A stretch of 14,643 nt of DNA from GCA-020344555 sp964405925 (GTDB lineage: Bacteria; Planctomycetota; Phycisphaerae; UBA1845). Positions 1 to 8,544 of the stretch are shown in pieces. The stretch covers positions 1 to 14,643 of the forward strand of contig CAYOQG010000137.1 of the NCBI GenBank assembly GCA_964405925.1, in the 5' to 3' direction. Within the stretch, counting starts at the first letter, position 1. Every line of letters starts with the position of its first letter. The notes below the pieces were generated by a model. That model searched no databases. It saw only the letters and a list, made by a program, of their open reading frames with translations, and was not told the DNA's origin. The position numbers were made by a program, and so were the translations under genes.

Positions 1-372
1 CAGGGTAGGCGGTCAATACTGTCCGTGGAGTGACTGGAGCTATTTCAAGTATACGCGGTAAGCCTCCCGAGACTCCTTGACGCAACCCGAAGGTTGCAGA
101 ACCTTCGATTGGGAATGGCCTTCTTTGGGAGGGTGACGTGCCCGGCGCGGGCGAGCATGTTTGGGAAGACCCTATCCCGGCGCGGATGTGCCACCCGGCC
201 GCCACCGGCAGCGTGGACCGCCCATTCAGCGATAGGGGCGGTGTGACTCCTCTTGTCCAGTGTCTCGGGTGTTACAGGGTCCGATGCCTTCGGTAATCAT
301 CGGACGCACGGGCAGCGAAATCGCCAACCACGTTGGAACAACGCGGGCCATTCTTCTAGTCTTAGTAGGTCG
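1..372. other. Gene-free left flank (possible end of an upstream gene)
   Basis: I see no complete gene here. The plus frame starting at base 2 stays open to a TAA at 59-61 and reads ...QYCPWSDWSYFKYTR. This aromatic-rich tail could be the last residues of a gene entering from the left, but 19 codons are too few to claim it. Downstream of the HD-GYP stop (373) on the minus strand, bases 331-343 form a 5-bp hairpin (CGTTG-GAA-CAACG) without a T-tract, so it is at best a weak terminator. The block CCCGGCGCGG occurs twice, near 141 and 176. The notable structure is the hairpin pair at 82-107, listed separately. Confidence 0.5.
82..107. promoter_or_regulatory. Two overlapping, mutually exclusive hairpins
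   Basis: Bases 82-87 (GCAACC) pair perfectly with 92-97 (GGTTGC) around a CGAA loop. Bases 88-95 (CGAAGGTT) pair perfectly with 100-107 (AACCTTCG) around a GCAG loop. The two stems share bases 92-95 and cannot form together, which is the geometry of an attenuator or antiterminator. No T-tract follows on either strand, so termination is not established. It could serve a plus-strand gene ending just before it, or lie in the 3' region of the minus-strand HD-GYP transcript. The pairing is read directly from the sequence; the function is unknown. Confidence 0.45.
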
Positions 373-1764
373 TCAGTCGGCAGTGACCACGGCGAGTTGC
401 TCTTCGCATGAAAGGTCGATGATGTGGCCGGTGGGGGATCCGTCGGTGTCGAGCTCCTCGACGACGGGTCGGGTATGAAGACCCGGGTTGGCGCGGAGAA
501 CGCGGGCGTTGATCCCACCGGCGAGGCTCACGCGGCTGCCAATGGGGAAAAGGGAGACGGTGTCCAAGAGCACGCGAACGAGCCGGCGGTCAAACTTGTT
601 GGCTGCTCCGTCGTGGAGGATCGTCGTGGTGGCGTCGTACGGGGACATGGGCGGCCGGTGTGGTCGCTCTCGCGTCATGGCTGCGTAGGTATCGGCCAAT
701 CCCACGATTTTGGCACATTCGTGGAGCTGATTGGCAGTGCGTTGCCTTGGGTAACCACTGCCGTCCATGCGCTCATGGGTCTGGTACCCGATGAACTTGA
801 CCACCTGAGGGATGCCCCGCAGATCAGCGATCATGTCAAGAGTGTGCAGAGGGTGGCGATGGATCTCATGCCACTCGCGCTGGGTCAGTTCTCTAGGTGC
901 AAGGCGGATCGAGCGGGGTACCCGCAACATCCCAATATCTTGCAGCATCGCCCCCAAACCGATCTCCACGATCAGGTCTCGATCGAGCCCAAGCTGACAG
1001 GCCATAGCAACGCTCAACAGAGCCACGTTGACGCAGTGATCAAAGAGGTACTCATCCTGTGACTCCTGCATGGCCACGATGAGCGGTAACAAGTCGAAAT
1101 CAGCCGTGGCTGCGTCCACGAAGTGGTTAACCGAGCGGTGAAGCTCGACTGCGGACGTTCGTTTGCCCGGGCTAAGCTTGCCGCAAAGATCCGCTACAAT
1201 GGCACTGGTTGCGGCGTGCTGGGTCACACCTGCCGTCACTTCCTCTTTCAGGTTGTCGATGGGCAGGCGGGGACGGCGCCACAACCGCACGGGGCGAGCG
1301 ACGATCGGTCTGGTTAGCTCCCCCGCAGCCCGTTCGTCCAGCATTTGGCTCTGGGCAGTGTGAAGATCCTCGTCGGATATGGGAAACTCGTCGCGGCTGA
1401 GGTCGGCAAGGGCTTCTCCGGGTACCGGGAGACGGAGTCGTACATGGGTGATGCTGCGCTGGCGTAAGAGTTCGACGAAGTTCTTGTTGATCCGCGAACC
1501 CGCCGTGGCAAGCAACCGGTCGCGTCCGTCGTAGACGTGGACCGGCAACGGGATCCGATTGCGGATGTGGTCTGCAAATTCAACACGGAAGACACGGATG
1601 CTGACGGTCGTATTCTCGAGCTCGAGCAGTCCCTCAGGAGTGAGCGTGGTGGGCTGCTCCTTTCCGACCGTGCTTATGGTCGAGGACACCTCCAAGTCAG
1701 CCAGCTTACTGAGCTCCTGATCGAGTTTCCCCTCCCAGATATTTGTGGTGCCTTGGTCAGTCAT
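373..1764 (-). CDS. HD-GYP domain protein with degenerate catalytic motifs
   Basis: This 463-residue soluble protein has a variable N-terminal region (about 55-115) and a C-terminal HD-GYP domain (about 225-415), followed by the short tail typical of this family (GSRVSLAGG...TRPVV). HD-GYP proteins normally hydrolyse the second messenger cyclic-di-GMP with a two- or three-metal centre. Visible landmarks are DHCVNVA (H243), LQDIGM (275-279), RHP (H304), THERMDGSGYP (329-339) and ADTY (D357). Against the family motifs HDxGK and HHExxDGxGYP, the metal-binding His of the HD pair is Gln275, the Lys is Met279, and the first His of HHE is Thr329. The GYP signature is intact. Hydrolysis is therefore doubtful, and a c-di-GMP receptor or scaffold role is plausible. 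No transmembrane segment or receiver domain is visible. The ATG at 1764 has no clear ribosome-binding site. The gene lies 413 bases after the giant secreted protein and beyond its terminator, so it is probably transcribed alone. Confidence 0.9.
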   Translation of the reverse strand: MTDQGTTNIWEGKLDQELSKLADLEVSSTISTVGKEQPTTLTPEGLLELENTTVSIRVFRVEFADHIRNRIPLPVHVYDGRDRLLATAGSRINKNFVELLRQRSITHVRLRLPVPGEALADLSRDEFPISDEDLHTAQSQMLDERAAGELTRPIVARPVRLWRRPRLPIDNLKEEVTAGVTQHAATSAIVADLCGKLSPGKRTSAVELHRSVNHFVDAATADFDLLPLIVAMQESQDEYLFDHCVNVALLSVAMACQLGLDRDLIVEIGLGAMLQDIGMLRVPRSIRLAPRELTQREWHEIHRHPLHTLDMIADLRGIPQVVKFIGYQTHERMDGSGYPRQRTANQLHECAKIVGLADTYAAMTRERPHRPPMSPYDATTTILHDGAANKFDRRLVRVLLDTVSLFPIGSRVSLAGGINARVLRANPGLHTRPVVEELDTDGSPTGHIIDLSCEEQLAVVTAD

Positions 1765-2177
1765 TCGCTGGTTCTTGACGGAGTCAGCCTGTCTTGGGCT
1801 GCTGAATGCAGACCCGAGCCGCCGGCATCAGCCTTTGTGGTCGCTGTCTATAGTGCATACCCGAAGCGGTGAGCTTTCGCCCAAACCGTGCGCTTCGCTT
1901 GACATTGCCGGTTGTCTTATCGGCGTGCTGAGTGGTTTCGTTTGCCTCGACGGGATTGGTGACGGTGCACGGGCACGTCGTCCCATAAGGTCACGAGTTA
2001 TGGTGTTCGGCGGCTTGCATCACTTGCGCTGGGTCAATCAGCCAACGAAGAAGCCCACGGATTGCTTTCCGTGGGCTTCCAGGTTGCCATCACTCATGCA
2101 GTGCAGGTTTGTCAAACCGCGGTCCGGCAGACCATCGGATCGCCGGCGCGCTTCTCGCACGGCAGGCGCCGCTCTTG
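1765..2177. other. Intergenic region upstream of the HD-GYP gene
   Basis: This 413-base gap separates two minus-strand genes. It contains the terminator at 2050-2079. The part from 1765 to about 2045 must hold the HD-GYP promoter. An AT-rich TATAGA on the minus strand near 1850 could be a -10 box, but no convincing -35 element sits 16-18 bases upstream. Reading frames of 111 and 235 codons on the plus strand overlap this gap and run into flanking genes; their composition (Arg, Ser, Pro and Cys runs) looks non-coding. Confidence 0.5.
2050..2079 (-). terminator. Intrinsic terminator of the giant secreted protein gene
   Basis: A perfect 12-bp stem is formed by GAAGCCCACGGA (2050-2061) and TCCGTGGGCTTC (2068-2079) around a 6-base loop. 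It lies 99 bases downstream of the stop of the giant gene. On the minus strand the stem is followed by TTCGTTGG, a weak T-rich tail that continues the CTTC end of the stem. The plus-strand side has no T-tract. It should separate the giant gene from the HD-GYP gene. Confidence 0.75.
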
Positions 2178-5100
2178 TTATGGGATCACGACGTCTTCAA
2201 CGTAGCACTCTTCCTGGCCGGTTTCGTAGTCCGCCCAGCAGTACTCAACCGTGTACATTCCGGGCTCCAGATTCAAGACCGTTGCTTCAATGTCATAGCA
2301 GCACAGGCACGGACAGGGCATTGTCAGGATCTCCTCCTCCCTCAACCGGAGGATACTGCCCTCGAGTCGGGCGGAGACCGGAATGTCATCGGGACAGCAG
2401 TTGTAGGTTGCGTGCAAGTGGGCTGTATGAAGCGTTCCGGTGCCCGGAGTGAACTCAAAGGCATCGTCACCGCACCAGGGGTAGTCGTCCGACTTGGGGG
2501 GTTCACCCGTGTAACACTCACCGATCGTCTGGTCTCCCACGTATGGCTCATCACCGGGGATCACCACGTTCTCGAAGGTTCGACAGGTCATTCCCTCCCA
2601 ATACTCGTACCAGCAATAATGAAGCGTGTACTCACCAGGTTCCAGATTGACCACGGCTGCGTTCGTCTCATAGCAGCAGTTGCAGTCACAACCGCCACCT
2701 TCCAGAATTTCCTCCTCGGTCAACGTCAGGACATTGTCTTCAACGGTGAGGTGATAGGCGATCGGCTCGATGCAGCAGTTGTATTCCAGGTTTTGATGAG
2801 AGGTGTAGAGCGTACGTGATCCCACGTCGATGTCGATCAAATCCACGCCGCACATATCGTCCCATTTGGTGCCCACTGTCTTCGTTCCCGGAAGGCAGCC
2901 TGTGTTTGAATGTTCTCCGACGTAAGGCCCCGCTCCCGGTATGACGATCGTCTCCTCGTGGCAGCGTGGTCCGAGCTCATAGTCGGACCAGCAATACTGT
3001 ACCGTGTATTCGCCGGGATCCAGATTGACGACAATGGCTTGGATGTCGTAGCAGCAGATGCAGTAACACGGGTTGGTCAGGATCTCGATCTCGTTCATCT
3101 GCAGCAAACTGCCCTCGAGATGGACCGAAACCGCGAACTCGTCGGGGCAGCAGTTGTAGGTGGCGTTTTCGTGGGACACGTAGAGCGTCCCCGGCCCGGG
3201 AGTGAGTTCGATGGTGTCATCGTCCGGGCATGGTTCATAACTAAAGACGGGGTCCCCTTCGGTATCGGCCAGACAACCGCTGTCGCTGACACCCTCGACA
3301 CGGGGCGCTCCCGGTATGATGATGGTCTCCTCATGGCATCGCGGCCCGAGCTCGTAGTCGAGCCAGCAGTATTGCACCAGGTACTCACCGGGGTCGAGAT
3401 TCACGACAACGGCGTTGATATCGTAGCAGCAGATGCAGTCACAGTACCCGCCCGGCGGAACCTCCTCCTCGTCCAGGCGAAGCAGATTGCCTTGGAGGTC
3501 GAGCGAGATCGCGATCTGATCGAAGCAGCAGTTGTACGTTGCGTTCTGATGCAGCACATAGAGCATGCCCGGTCCGGCGCTGAGCTCGATCGAATCATCC
3601 TCCGGGCAAGGTTCGTAGCTGTCGGCGGGAGGACCATCGCTGCCAGGCAAACAGCCGCCGTCCTCAACACGACCGACAGCCGGTGGGCACGGGTCCGGGC
3701 ATGGATCAACCTGCGGTGGTCCGGGTGGCAGGGCAGCCTGGTTGCGGAACGCATCCACGCAGTAGCTGACGTCCACGAAGTCAATCTTCTGGTCGGGCAC
3801 GGGCTGATTTATATCGGAACTGATGATATCCGCCCTCGCTTTTCTCGGTGACCCGGGTGTGTTCTTGAACTTCTCGACAACCGAGGAAATGTCCACGAAA
3901 TCGATCACACCCTGCGGGGCAGTGCACGGTTGGACCCCACAGTCACCCACCACGTCGCCAATCGCGCTGGTGTCGATGATCAGTGGAGGTCCGTAGTCCA
4001 ACGGGTCGGTGCAGTCGCACGTCGAGTCGAGCAGTTGGAGCTGGTACCGTGAGCCAGGCACGATGCCGGCGTCGAAGACGTGCACCGTTCCGTAGACGCT
4101 CCAGTCAGTGTAGTATGGTTCACAGCCAAGTCTGGCTGCCCACATCGTCGGTGGTGGCACCGGGTCGTTTGAACCGGAGGCCTCCGTCACCAGGTACGGC
4201 GCCTGCACCCACGCCATGCGACCGTTCGCGTAGGGGAAGTCCGGCAGGCTCATGAACGTGACCCGTGCTGCCTGTGACCTGCCGGGGTCACCGCCCATGA
4301 AGGACATGTACCGATTCTTCGTGCCGAACCCGATGTCGACGGGAACGGGGATCGGGTCGTGAGCCGGTTGACTGGCAATCTGGCAGTCCACGGTCGTCAA
4401 CACGAAGGCCATGTCCCAAGACGTACCAGGAGGATCTTCAATGGGCGCACCAACTTGAAACTCCTCACCGACATGTGGCGCCGTGGGGACCCACACCCGT
4501 ACTGCGTCATCGCTGAAGAAGTGCGGACGAGTCTTCCAACCCCAGTAATGCTGGGGAGTGCTAAGCTCATAGACCGCGGAGATGCTGATCCAGTAGATGC
4601 CACAGGCGGGACCCTGGTCGAACCATTCCGCTTCCGGAATCTCGAAATCGTACCGGAAGCAGGTATCACAGGGCATCCCCTGATAGCAGTCACAGCCGAC
4701 GGGTCGTTCCCGAAGGGCGCCTCGATCGACCCGCGCTTCCCAGATCACCGTCCCGGGATGACTGAACAGTTGATCTACGCCAGCGGGTACGTCGGACCAT
4801 ATCGCGATATGGAACCTATCCGGACCGGCTGGCGGTTCCTGCTCGCTCCAGCCGATGTAGGATCCCCACCAATGCACGTCCTTGACGGGGGTATTGGCTT
4901 CGCAAGCCCAGTCGTCCGCCACGATCCACCACGGCGGCAAGGGGAACTCGTCATACACCGAGAATTCGTCCCAACCCCAGAAGCATTCGGGGTTAGGCAC
5001 AGCCGGATCATGGACCGGCGGCTGCGACCACTTCAGCGGGTTGCAGACGACGATGCCGATGTCGCAGAGTGTCCCCGGCCCTTGCGGATCGCCGCCTAGC

Positions 5101-8100
5101 AGCACGCAATCCGTGTGCGACAGGTCTCTGCAATTCCCGGCGGGCATGCAGCAGGCTTGCGGTTGTTCGCAGGCGTCATCTCGGCCGTCGTTGTTTCCAT
5201 CGCCGAGGCAGACTTCCGAACCGGTCGGCGAGAGTGTCCCGCCCATCTCGTCGCAGCAGAGCGGGTCTGTCTGGACGCAATCTCCGTTGGGCAGGCAGCA
5301 GGCGACCTCGATAAACGAGCAGCCGGTTCCCGTCCCTTGGGCAATGCCGTAGTAGTAGATGTCGCAGCATATGGGAATAGTGTCGATACAGGTGCCGTCC
5401 ATCATCTGGCAGCAAGCCTCGACGTCGCCGCACTGGGAGCCGTCGCCACCATAAACACCGCCCATGGCCAGGCACTCAGCCTCCGTGGTGATCAAGCAGG
5501 CGCCCACCGGCAGACAGCAGACGCCGACTGGTGGCGGGCCACACTGGCATTCAAACTCGTCCTCGAGCCCGTCGGCGTTGGTGTCGGTGCCGACGAGCTG
5601 GCATATCTCGCCAATCGGGCAAGCGCCTTCGCACCAGACCTTCGGATCACTGAGCGGATCGACCATCACGTGACAGGCGTTAACGGGCAAACATTCGCAG
5701 TCGATTACCGCCCACGGCGGCGGCGGAGGCGGCGGGACATGGACCACTCGTCGGATCCAGTACCCGGTGGGCAGCCCGGTCGCGTCGAGCAGCTCGACGC
5801 CGGCCCAGTCTGCGGGGGTCTCGAACGGCTCGCCCCACGGTGGTAGCTGGGTAAGCCCACGCTTCTCCAGCGGAATGGGGTCTAAATGAGACAGACCCGT
5901 GGCACCAGGGAGGTCGATCAGGTCGACGGTCACATAAACATCGAAGAAGCTGTCTGCGGGATAGTCCGACCCGGGATCCTCGTTGGTGTCAACGATCTGT
6001 CCTGTGCTGGGTAGTGTGTCGGCCAGGTGGATGTACATACCGCCTCCAGCCACACTTCCAGCGACAAGCTCCATCTCGATGATCTCGGTGGCCACGATGT
6101 GGTCGCCCCCGACGGGTTCGGGATCGCCACGTTGCACCCGCGTGATGTTGGCCATGGCATCGGGCAGGATCTCGTAGCTTTCGATCAATCCGCCAGGATC
6201 CTCCACAACGATCTCACCGGTCGTACCCTCGAGCACATCGATTCCGCCGATCGGGAAGAACGGACCGGATGCGCTACTGCGGACTCGGACGGGGACGCAC
6301 TCTTCAGCGATGGGGTCGGGGCAGATCACGTCCGTACAGCCCAGTCCGTCGGGGGTCGGCTCGCACGGGGGCTCACAGGCGTCGTCTCTGCCGTTGCCGT
6401 TGCTGTCGCCCAGGCAGATCGGCTCGCCGCTAGGCGAAGGCATCCCGCCCTGATCGTCACAGCAGATCAGCTCGACCGTCATGCAATCGGGGTCGTCGCC
6501 GGGTTGCAGGCAGCAGGCGATGCTCTGGCCCGTGCATGGCTGGCCTTGCGGGACACCGCCGAGGATGACGCAATCCTCGGGATCAATGTCGATGCAGGTG
6601 CCATCCATCAGGCAACAGCCGTCGGGGACTCGCGGCCCCACCACTCCGTGCTCGCCTGTGCGCCCTTCATCCAGCACAAAATACATCACCTCATCCGGGA
6701 CCGGGTAATAACCGTTGTCTGCGACGCAGGAGATCGGCGGCTCCTCGTACTGCCACGGCATGGGCGCGTAGGTCTCCAACAGCAGCGGATCGGGTGGTTC
6801 CCAGACGATCGGGTCTACGACACCCTTCGCCGTGCTCGACGGCCAGACCTCGAAGAAGCTGAACCGGGGATAGACGCTGATGCCGCCGCCCCCGGTTGCG
6901 CTCATCACGGCGTAGCCGCCCTCCGCGTGGGTCCCATAGATCGTCATTTGCCCGGTCGATGGGGTGGTGGAACTAAGCTCGGTGAAGACGTCGAAGAAGG
7001 ACTCCACCTCGCCACTCGGACCTCGGACGCCAATCGGCTCCACGCTCATCAGGCTCAACTCCTTGAGCTCGACCTGAATCGTGTCGGAGCCACCGGCAAG
7101 GTCCGCCTCCTCCAAGCGTTCGACGACCGTGTCCACGGCACCGCAATAACCGGGGATGGGCTGCGCCCGCAGCTCAATCGTACCCTCCCAGGGAAGCGAT
7201 CCCGGGAAGAAGAAGTCCGCCGGGATGGGCGGGATTTCGCTGTCTCCACCAAACTGTTGCCAGCTCGTACCAGCCTTGGTCTCGAAGTAATCGTAGCCGG
7301 GTGGGATGGTTACGGTCATACCTTCGCAGGCGTCGTCGACACCGTTCAGATCGCTGTCGCCCATACAGTACGACCCGGGTCCCATCGGCATCCCGCCGTA
7401 TGTCATGCAATCGACCGGATCGAGGTCCATGCACTCGCCATAGAGTGTGCAGCAGGCCTCGGTCGGACGTGGCGGGATGACGATGTGCGTCCCCGTATCC
7501 CCACCATCCAGCATCGTCGGGATATTCACCTCTGGCACCTCGTAGAACTCGTTGCCTGACTCACATGCCAGCGGTGGGTCCGCGTATTGCCACGGCTGGG
7601 GGTGCATGGTCTCGATGAGGATCGGCACCGGCAGATCCCAAGTGATCGGCTGGGCGGCGCCAGCCTTACTCTCTGGGAAGACATCGAAGAACTGCAAGGT
7701 GAGATACACGGACATCCCACCTCCCTCGGCGGCGTTTAGGCTATAAGTGCCATCTGATGGCATGCCGGCCTTGCCGCGGGGAGGAACAACTGTCTCCTCG
7801 ATCACCATCAGCCCCTCGGAGATCTCGTAGGGGTTCTTGGTCGCTTTTACCTTTTTGATGGCTTTTTTCTTCTTAGCCGCCTTTTCCCCTGGTGCGGGCG
7901 CTTCGCCTGTAATCACGATGGGTCTGACGCTGACAAGGTCCAGCTCGATCAGCTCGACACGGACCGTGGTCGGTCCGGGCATGATCGCCGGGTCCGTACG
8001 CTCGACCATGGTGTCGACGGCACCGCACGCTCCGGGAATGGGATCGCCGCGGAACTCGATAACGCCCTGCCAGGGATCTGACCCCGGCCAGAAAAAGTCC

Positions 8101-8378
8101 TGAGGAATAGGTGGGATCCCACTGCTTCCACCGATCTCGACATAGGCGATCCCGGTGGTCTCGAGATAGTCGGTCCCCGGTGGGATGATCTGCGGCACGC
8201 CAGCGTGCGCGGAGCGTGGGGTGCTGGATATCTCGCTCACCTCGTGATTGGCACGCAAGCCAGCAGTCCCTTTTTCCGTTGCCTGATCCGGTGCTCGTGC
8301 GCGAAGGTCTCCGCCTGATGCAACCGTCAACACGAATCCCGCAAGAACGCATACCGTAACTGCTTTGAACTGATACAT
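2178..8378 (-). CDS. Giant secreted Cys-rich mosaic protein with C-terminal tandem repeats
   Basis: This 2066-residue protein is of unknown function. The N-terminus MYQFKAVTVCVLAGFVLTVA is a signal peptide, so it is exported. The start has a good ribosome site (CGGAGGT, 5 bases before ATG). Domains in order: two related modules (61-352, 353-670), each with IPPIPxDFF and FFD/EV motifs; a third, diverged FFDV module (about 695-880); a run of seven prolines (882-888); a Cys-rich block (890-1112); a WWIVADDWxC...DVHWWGSYIGW domain (about 1130-1330) of a type seen in planctomycete secreted proteins; a KNRYMSF...PGSRYQLQ domain (about 1345-1470); a dockerin-like pair of helices (IDFVDISSVV 1492-1501 and IDFVDVSYCV 1532-1541); and four tandem domains of about 125 residues (1569-2066). 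Seven CC-boxes occur (309, 588, 622, 954, 989, 1027, 1076). Four acidic D-x-N-G-x-x-D loops (341, 659, 932, 1060) resemble calcium sites. No PEP-CTERM, LPXTG or other sorting tail follows the last repeat. It probably acts at the cell surface or in the matrix. The dockerin-like and calcium assignments rest on motif resemblance. Confidence 0.9.
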   Translation of the reverse strand: MYQFKAVTVCVLAGFVLTVASGGDLRARAPDQATEKGTAGLRANHEVSEISSTPRSAHAGVPQIIPPGTDYLETTGIAYVEIGGSSGIPPIPQDFFWPGSDPWQGVIEFRGDPIPGACGAVDTMVERTDPAIMPGPTTVRVELIELDLVSVRPIVITGEAPAPGEKAAKKKKAIKKVKATKNPYEISEGLMVIEETVVPPRGKAGMPSDGTYSLNAAEGGGMSVYLTLQFFDVFPESKAGAAQPITWDLPVPILIETMHPQPWQYADPPLACESGNEFYEVPEVNIPTMLDGGDTGTHIVIPPRPTEACCTLYGECMDLDPVDCMTYGGMPMGPGSYCMGDSDLNGVDDACEGMTVTIPPGYDYFETKAGTSWQQFGGDSEIPPIPADFFFPGSLPWEGTIELRAQPIPGYCGAVDTVVERLEEADLAGGSDTIQVELKELSLMSVEPIGVRGPSGEVESFFDVFTELSSTTPSTGQMTIYGTHAEGGYAVMSATGGGGISVYPRFSFFEVWPSSTAKGVVDPIVWEPPDPLLLETYAPMPWQYEEPPISCVADNGYYPVPDEVMYFVLDEGRTGEHGVVGPRVPDGCCLMDGTCIDIDPEDCVILGGVPQGQPCTGQSIACCLQPGDDPDCMTVELICCDDQGGMPSPSGEPICLGDSNGNGRDDACEPPCEPTPDGLGCTDVICPDPIAEECVPVRVRSSASGPFFPIGGIDVLEGTTGEIVVEDPGGLIESYEILPDAMANITRVQRGDPEPVGGDHIVATEIIEMELVAGSVAGGGMYIHLADTLPSTGQIVDTNEDPGSDYPADSFFDVYVTVDLIDLPGATGLSHLDPIPLEKRGLTQLPPWGEPFETPADWAGVELLDATGLPTGYWIRRVVHVPPPPPPPWAVIDCECLPVNACHVMVDPLSDPKVWCEGACPIGEICQLVGTDTNADGLEDEFECQCGPPPVGVCCLPVGACLITTEAECLAMGGVYGGDGSQCGDVEACCQMMDGTCIDTIPICCDIYYYGIAQGTGTGCSFIEVACCLPNGDCVQTDPLCCDEMGGTLSPTGSEVCLGDGNNDGRDDACEQPQACCMPAGNCRDLSHTDCVLLGGDPQGPGTLCDIGIVVCNPLKWSQPPVHDPAVPNPECFWGWDEFSVYDEFPLPPWWIVADDWACEANTPVKDVHWWGSYIGWSEQEPPAGPDRFHIAIWSDVPAGVDQLFSHPGTVIWEARVDRGALRERPVGCDCYQGMPCDTCFRYDFEIPEAEWFDQGPACGIYWISISAVYELSTPQHYWGWKTRPHFFSDDAVRVWVPTAPHVGEEFQVGAPIEDPPGTSWDMAFVLTTVDCQIASQPAHDPIPVPVDIGFGTKNRYMSFMGGDPGRSQAARVTFMSLPDFPYANGRMAWVQAPYLVTEASGSNDPVPPPTMWAARLGCEPYYTDWSVYGTVHVFDAGIVPGSRYQLQLLDSTCDCTDPLDYGPPLIIDTSAIGDVVGDCGVQPCTAPQGVIDFVDISSVVEKFKNTPGSPRKARADIISSDINQPVPDQKIDFVDVSYCVDAFRNQAALPPGPPQVDPCPDPCPPAVGRVEDGGCLPGSDGPPADSYEPCPEDDSIELSAGPGMLYVLHQNATYNCCFDQIAISLDLQGNLLRLDEEEVPPGGYCDCICCYDINAVVVNLDPGEYLVQYCWLDYELGPRCHEETIIIPGAPRVEGVSDSGCLADTEGDPVFSYEPCPDDDTIELTPGPGTLYVSHENATYNCCPDEFAVSVHLEGSLLQMNEIEILTNPCYCICCYDIQAIVVNLDPGEYTVQYCWSDYELGPRCHEETIVIPGAGPYVGEHSNTGCLPGTKTVGTKWDDMCGVDLIDIDVGSRTLYTSHQNLEYNCCIEPIAYHLTVEDNVLTLTEEEILEGGGCDCNCCYETNAAVVNLEPGEYTLHYCWYEYWEGMTCRTFENVVIPGDEPYVGDQTIGECYTGEPPKSDDYPWCGDDAFEFTPGTGTLHTAHLHATYNCCPDDIPVSARLEGSILRLREEEILTMPCPCLCCYDIEATVLNLEPGMYTVEYCWADYETGQEECYVEDVVIP
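2181..3674 (-). repeat. Four tandem ~125-residue Cys-rich domains (coding repeat)
   Basis: Four consecutive copies end the giant protein. R1 is residues 1569-1691 (3306-3674), R2 is 1692-1817 (2928-3305), R3 is 1818-1943 (2550-2927) and R4 is 1944-2066 (2181-2549). Shared features in order are a GCL-like start, an acidic D-D segment, TLYxxHxNxxYNCC, ExExx followed by CxCxCCY, NLEPGEYTVxYCWxDYE, one more Cys, and a closing V-V-I-P-G. R1 and R2 are the most alike and both keep ELGPRCHEETI; R3 and R4 are more diverged. The even, conserved Cys pattern suggests disulfide-bonded beta domains outside the cell. I do not recognise a named family with certainty. Confidence 0.9.
5061..5525 (-). repeat. 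Cluster of four CC-box cysteine modules (coding repeat)
   Basis: Residues 952-1106 of the giant protein contain four successive modules of the form CC-x4-5-G-x-C-x6-8-C-x3-GG-x5-10-C. They start with GVCCLPVGAC, EACCQMMDGTC, VACCLPNGDC and QACCMPAGNC. Three related copies lie earlier in the protein, near residues 309, 588 and 622. Several copies end in an acidic loop with the pattern GDxNxxGRDDACE, which resembles the calcium-binding D-x-N-x-D-G loops of thrombospondin type 3 or dockerin repeats. The copies differ too much in DNA sequence to be recent duplications. Such boxes are characteristic of Phycisphaerae secreted proteins. Confidence 0.75.
6369..8198 (-). repeat. Duplicated N-terminal module of the giant protein
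   Basis: Residues 61-352 and 353-670 are two copies of one module. Shared landmarks are IPPGxDYxET, IPPIPxDFFxPGSxPWxGxIE, GxCGAVDTxVER, a VELxELxLxSVxPI strand, GGGxSVYxxxxFFxVxP, a PWQYxxPP motif, a CC-box, and an acidic GDSxxNGxDDACE ending. The first copy carries an unusual Lys-rich insert (residues 166-181). The second copy has instead an extra SFFDVFTELSS strand, and a second CC-box before its acidic loop. A third, more distant FFDV module follows at about 695-880. Confidence 0.8.
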
Positions 8379-8544
8379 GACGACCTCCGATCCGATTCGC
8401 TTGTCCCGATGGACGTGGGATGATCGGTCCCGTCTAGAAGAGCCCTGTGATCGGCACTCTCCGGGGCCGACTCACCGCCCCTTTCTGTCCATGCTGTCTG
8501 ATCCCTGGTCCGACTCAAGCCCAAAGATCGGGTTCAACCGTTAT

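Noticed and set aside
2910..3851. A 313-codon plus-strand frame with internal repetition
   Set aside because: Its repetition is the mirror of the four tandem domains coded on the minus strand. No independent protein signal is visible.
6027..7559. A 510-codon open frame on the plus strand
   Set aside because: It lies wholly antisense to the giant secreted protein, whose signal peptide, motifs and repeats are convincing. The antisense product has no domain motifs, and long antisense frames are common in GC-rich genes.
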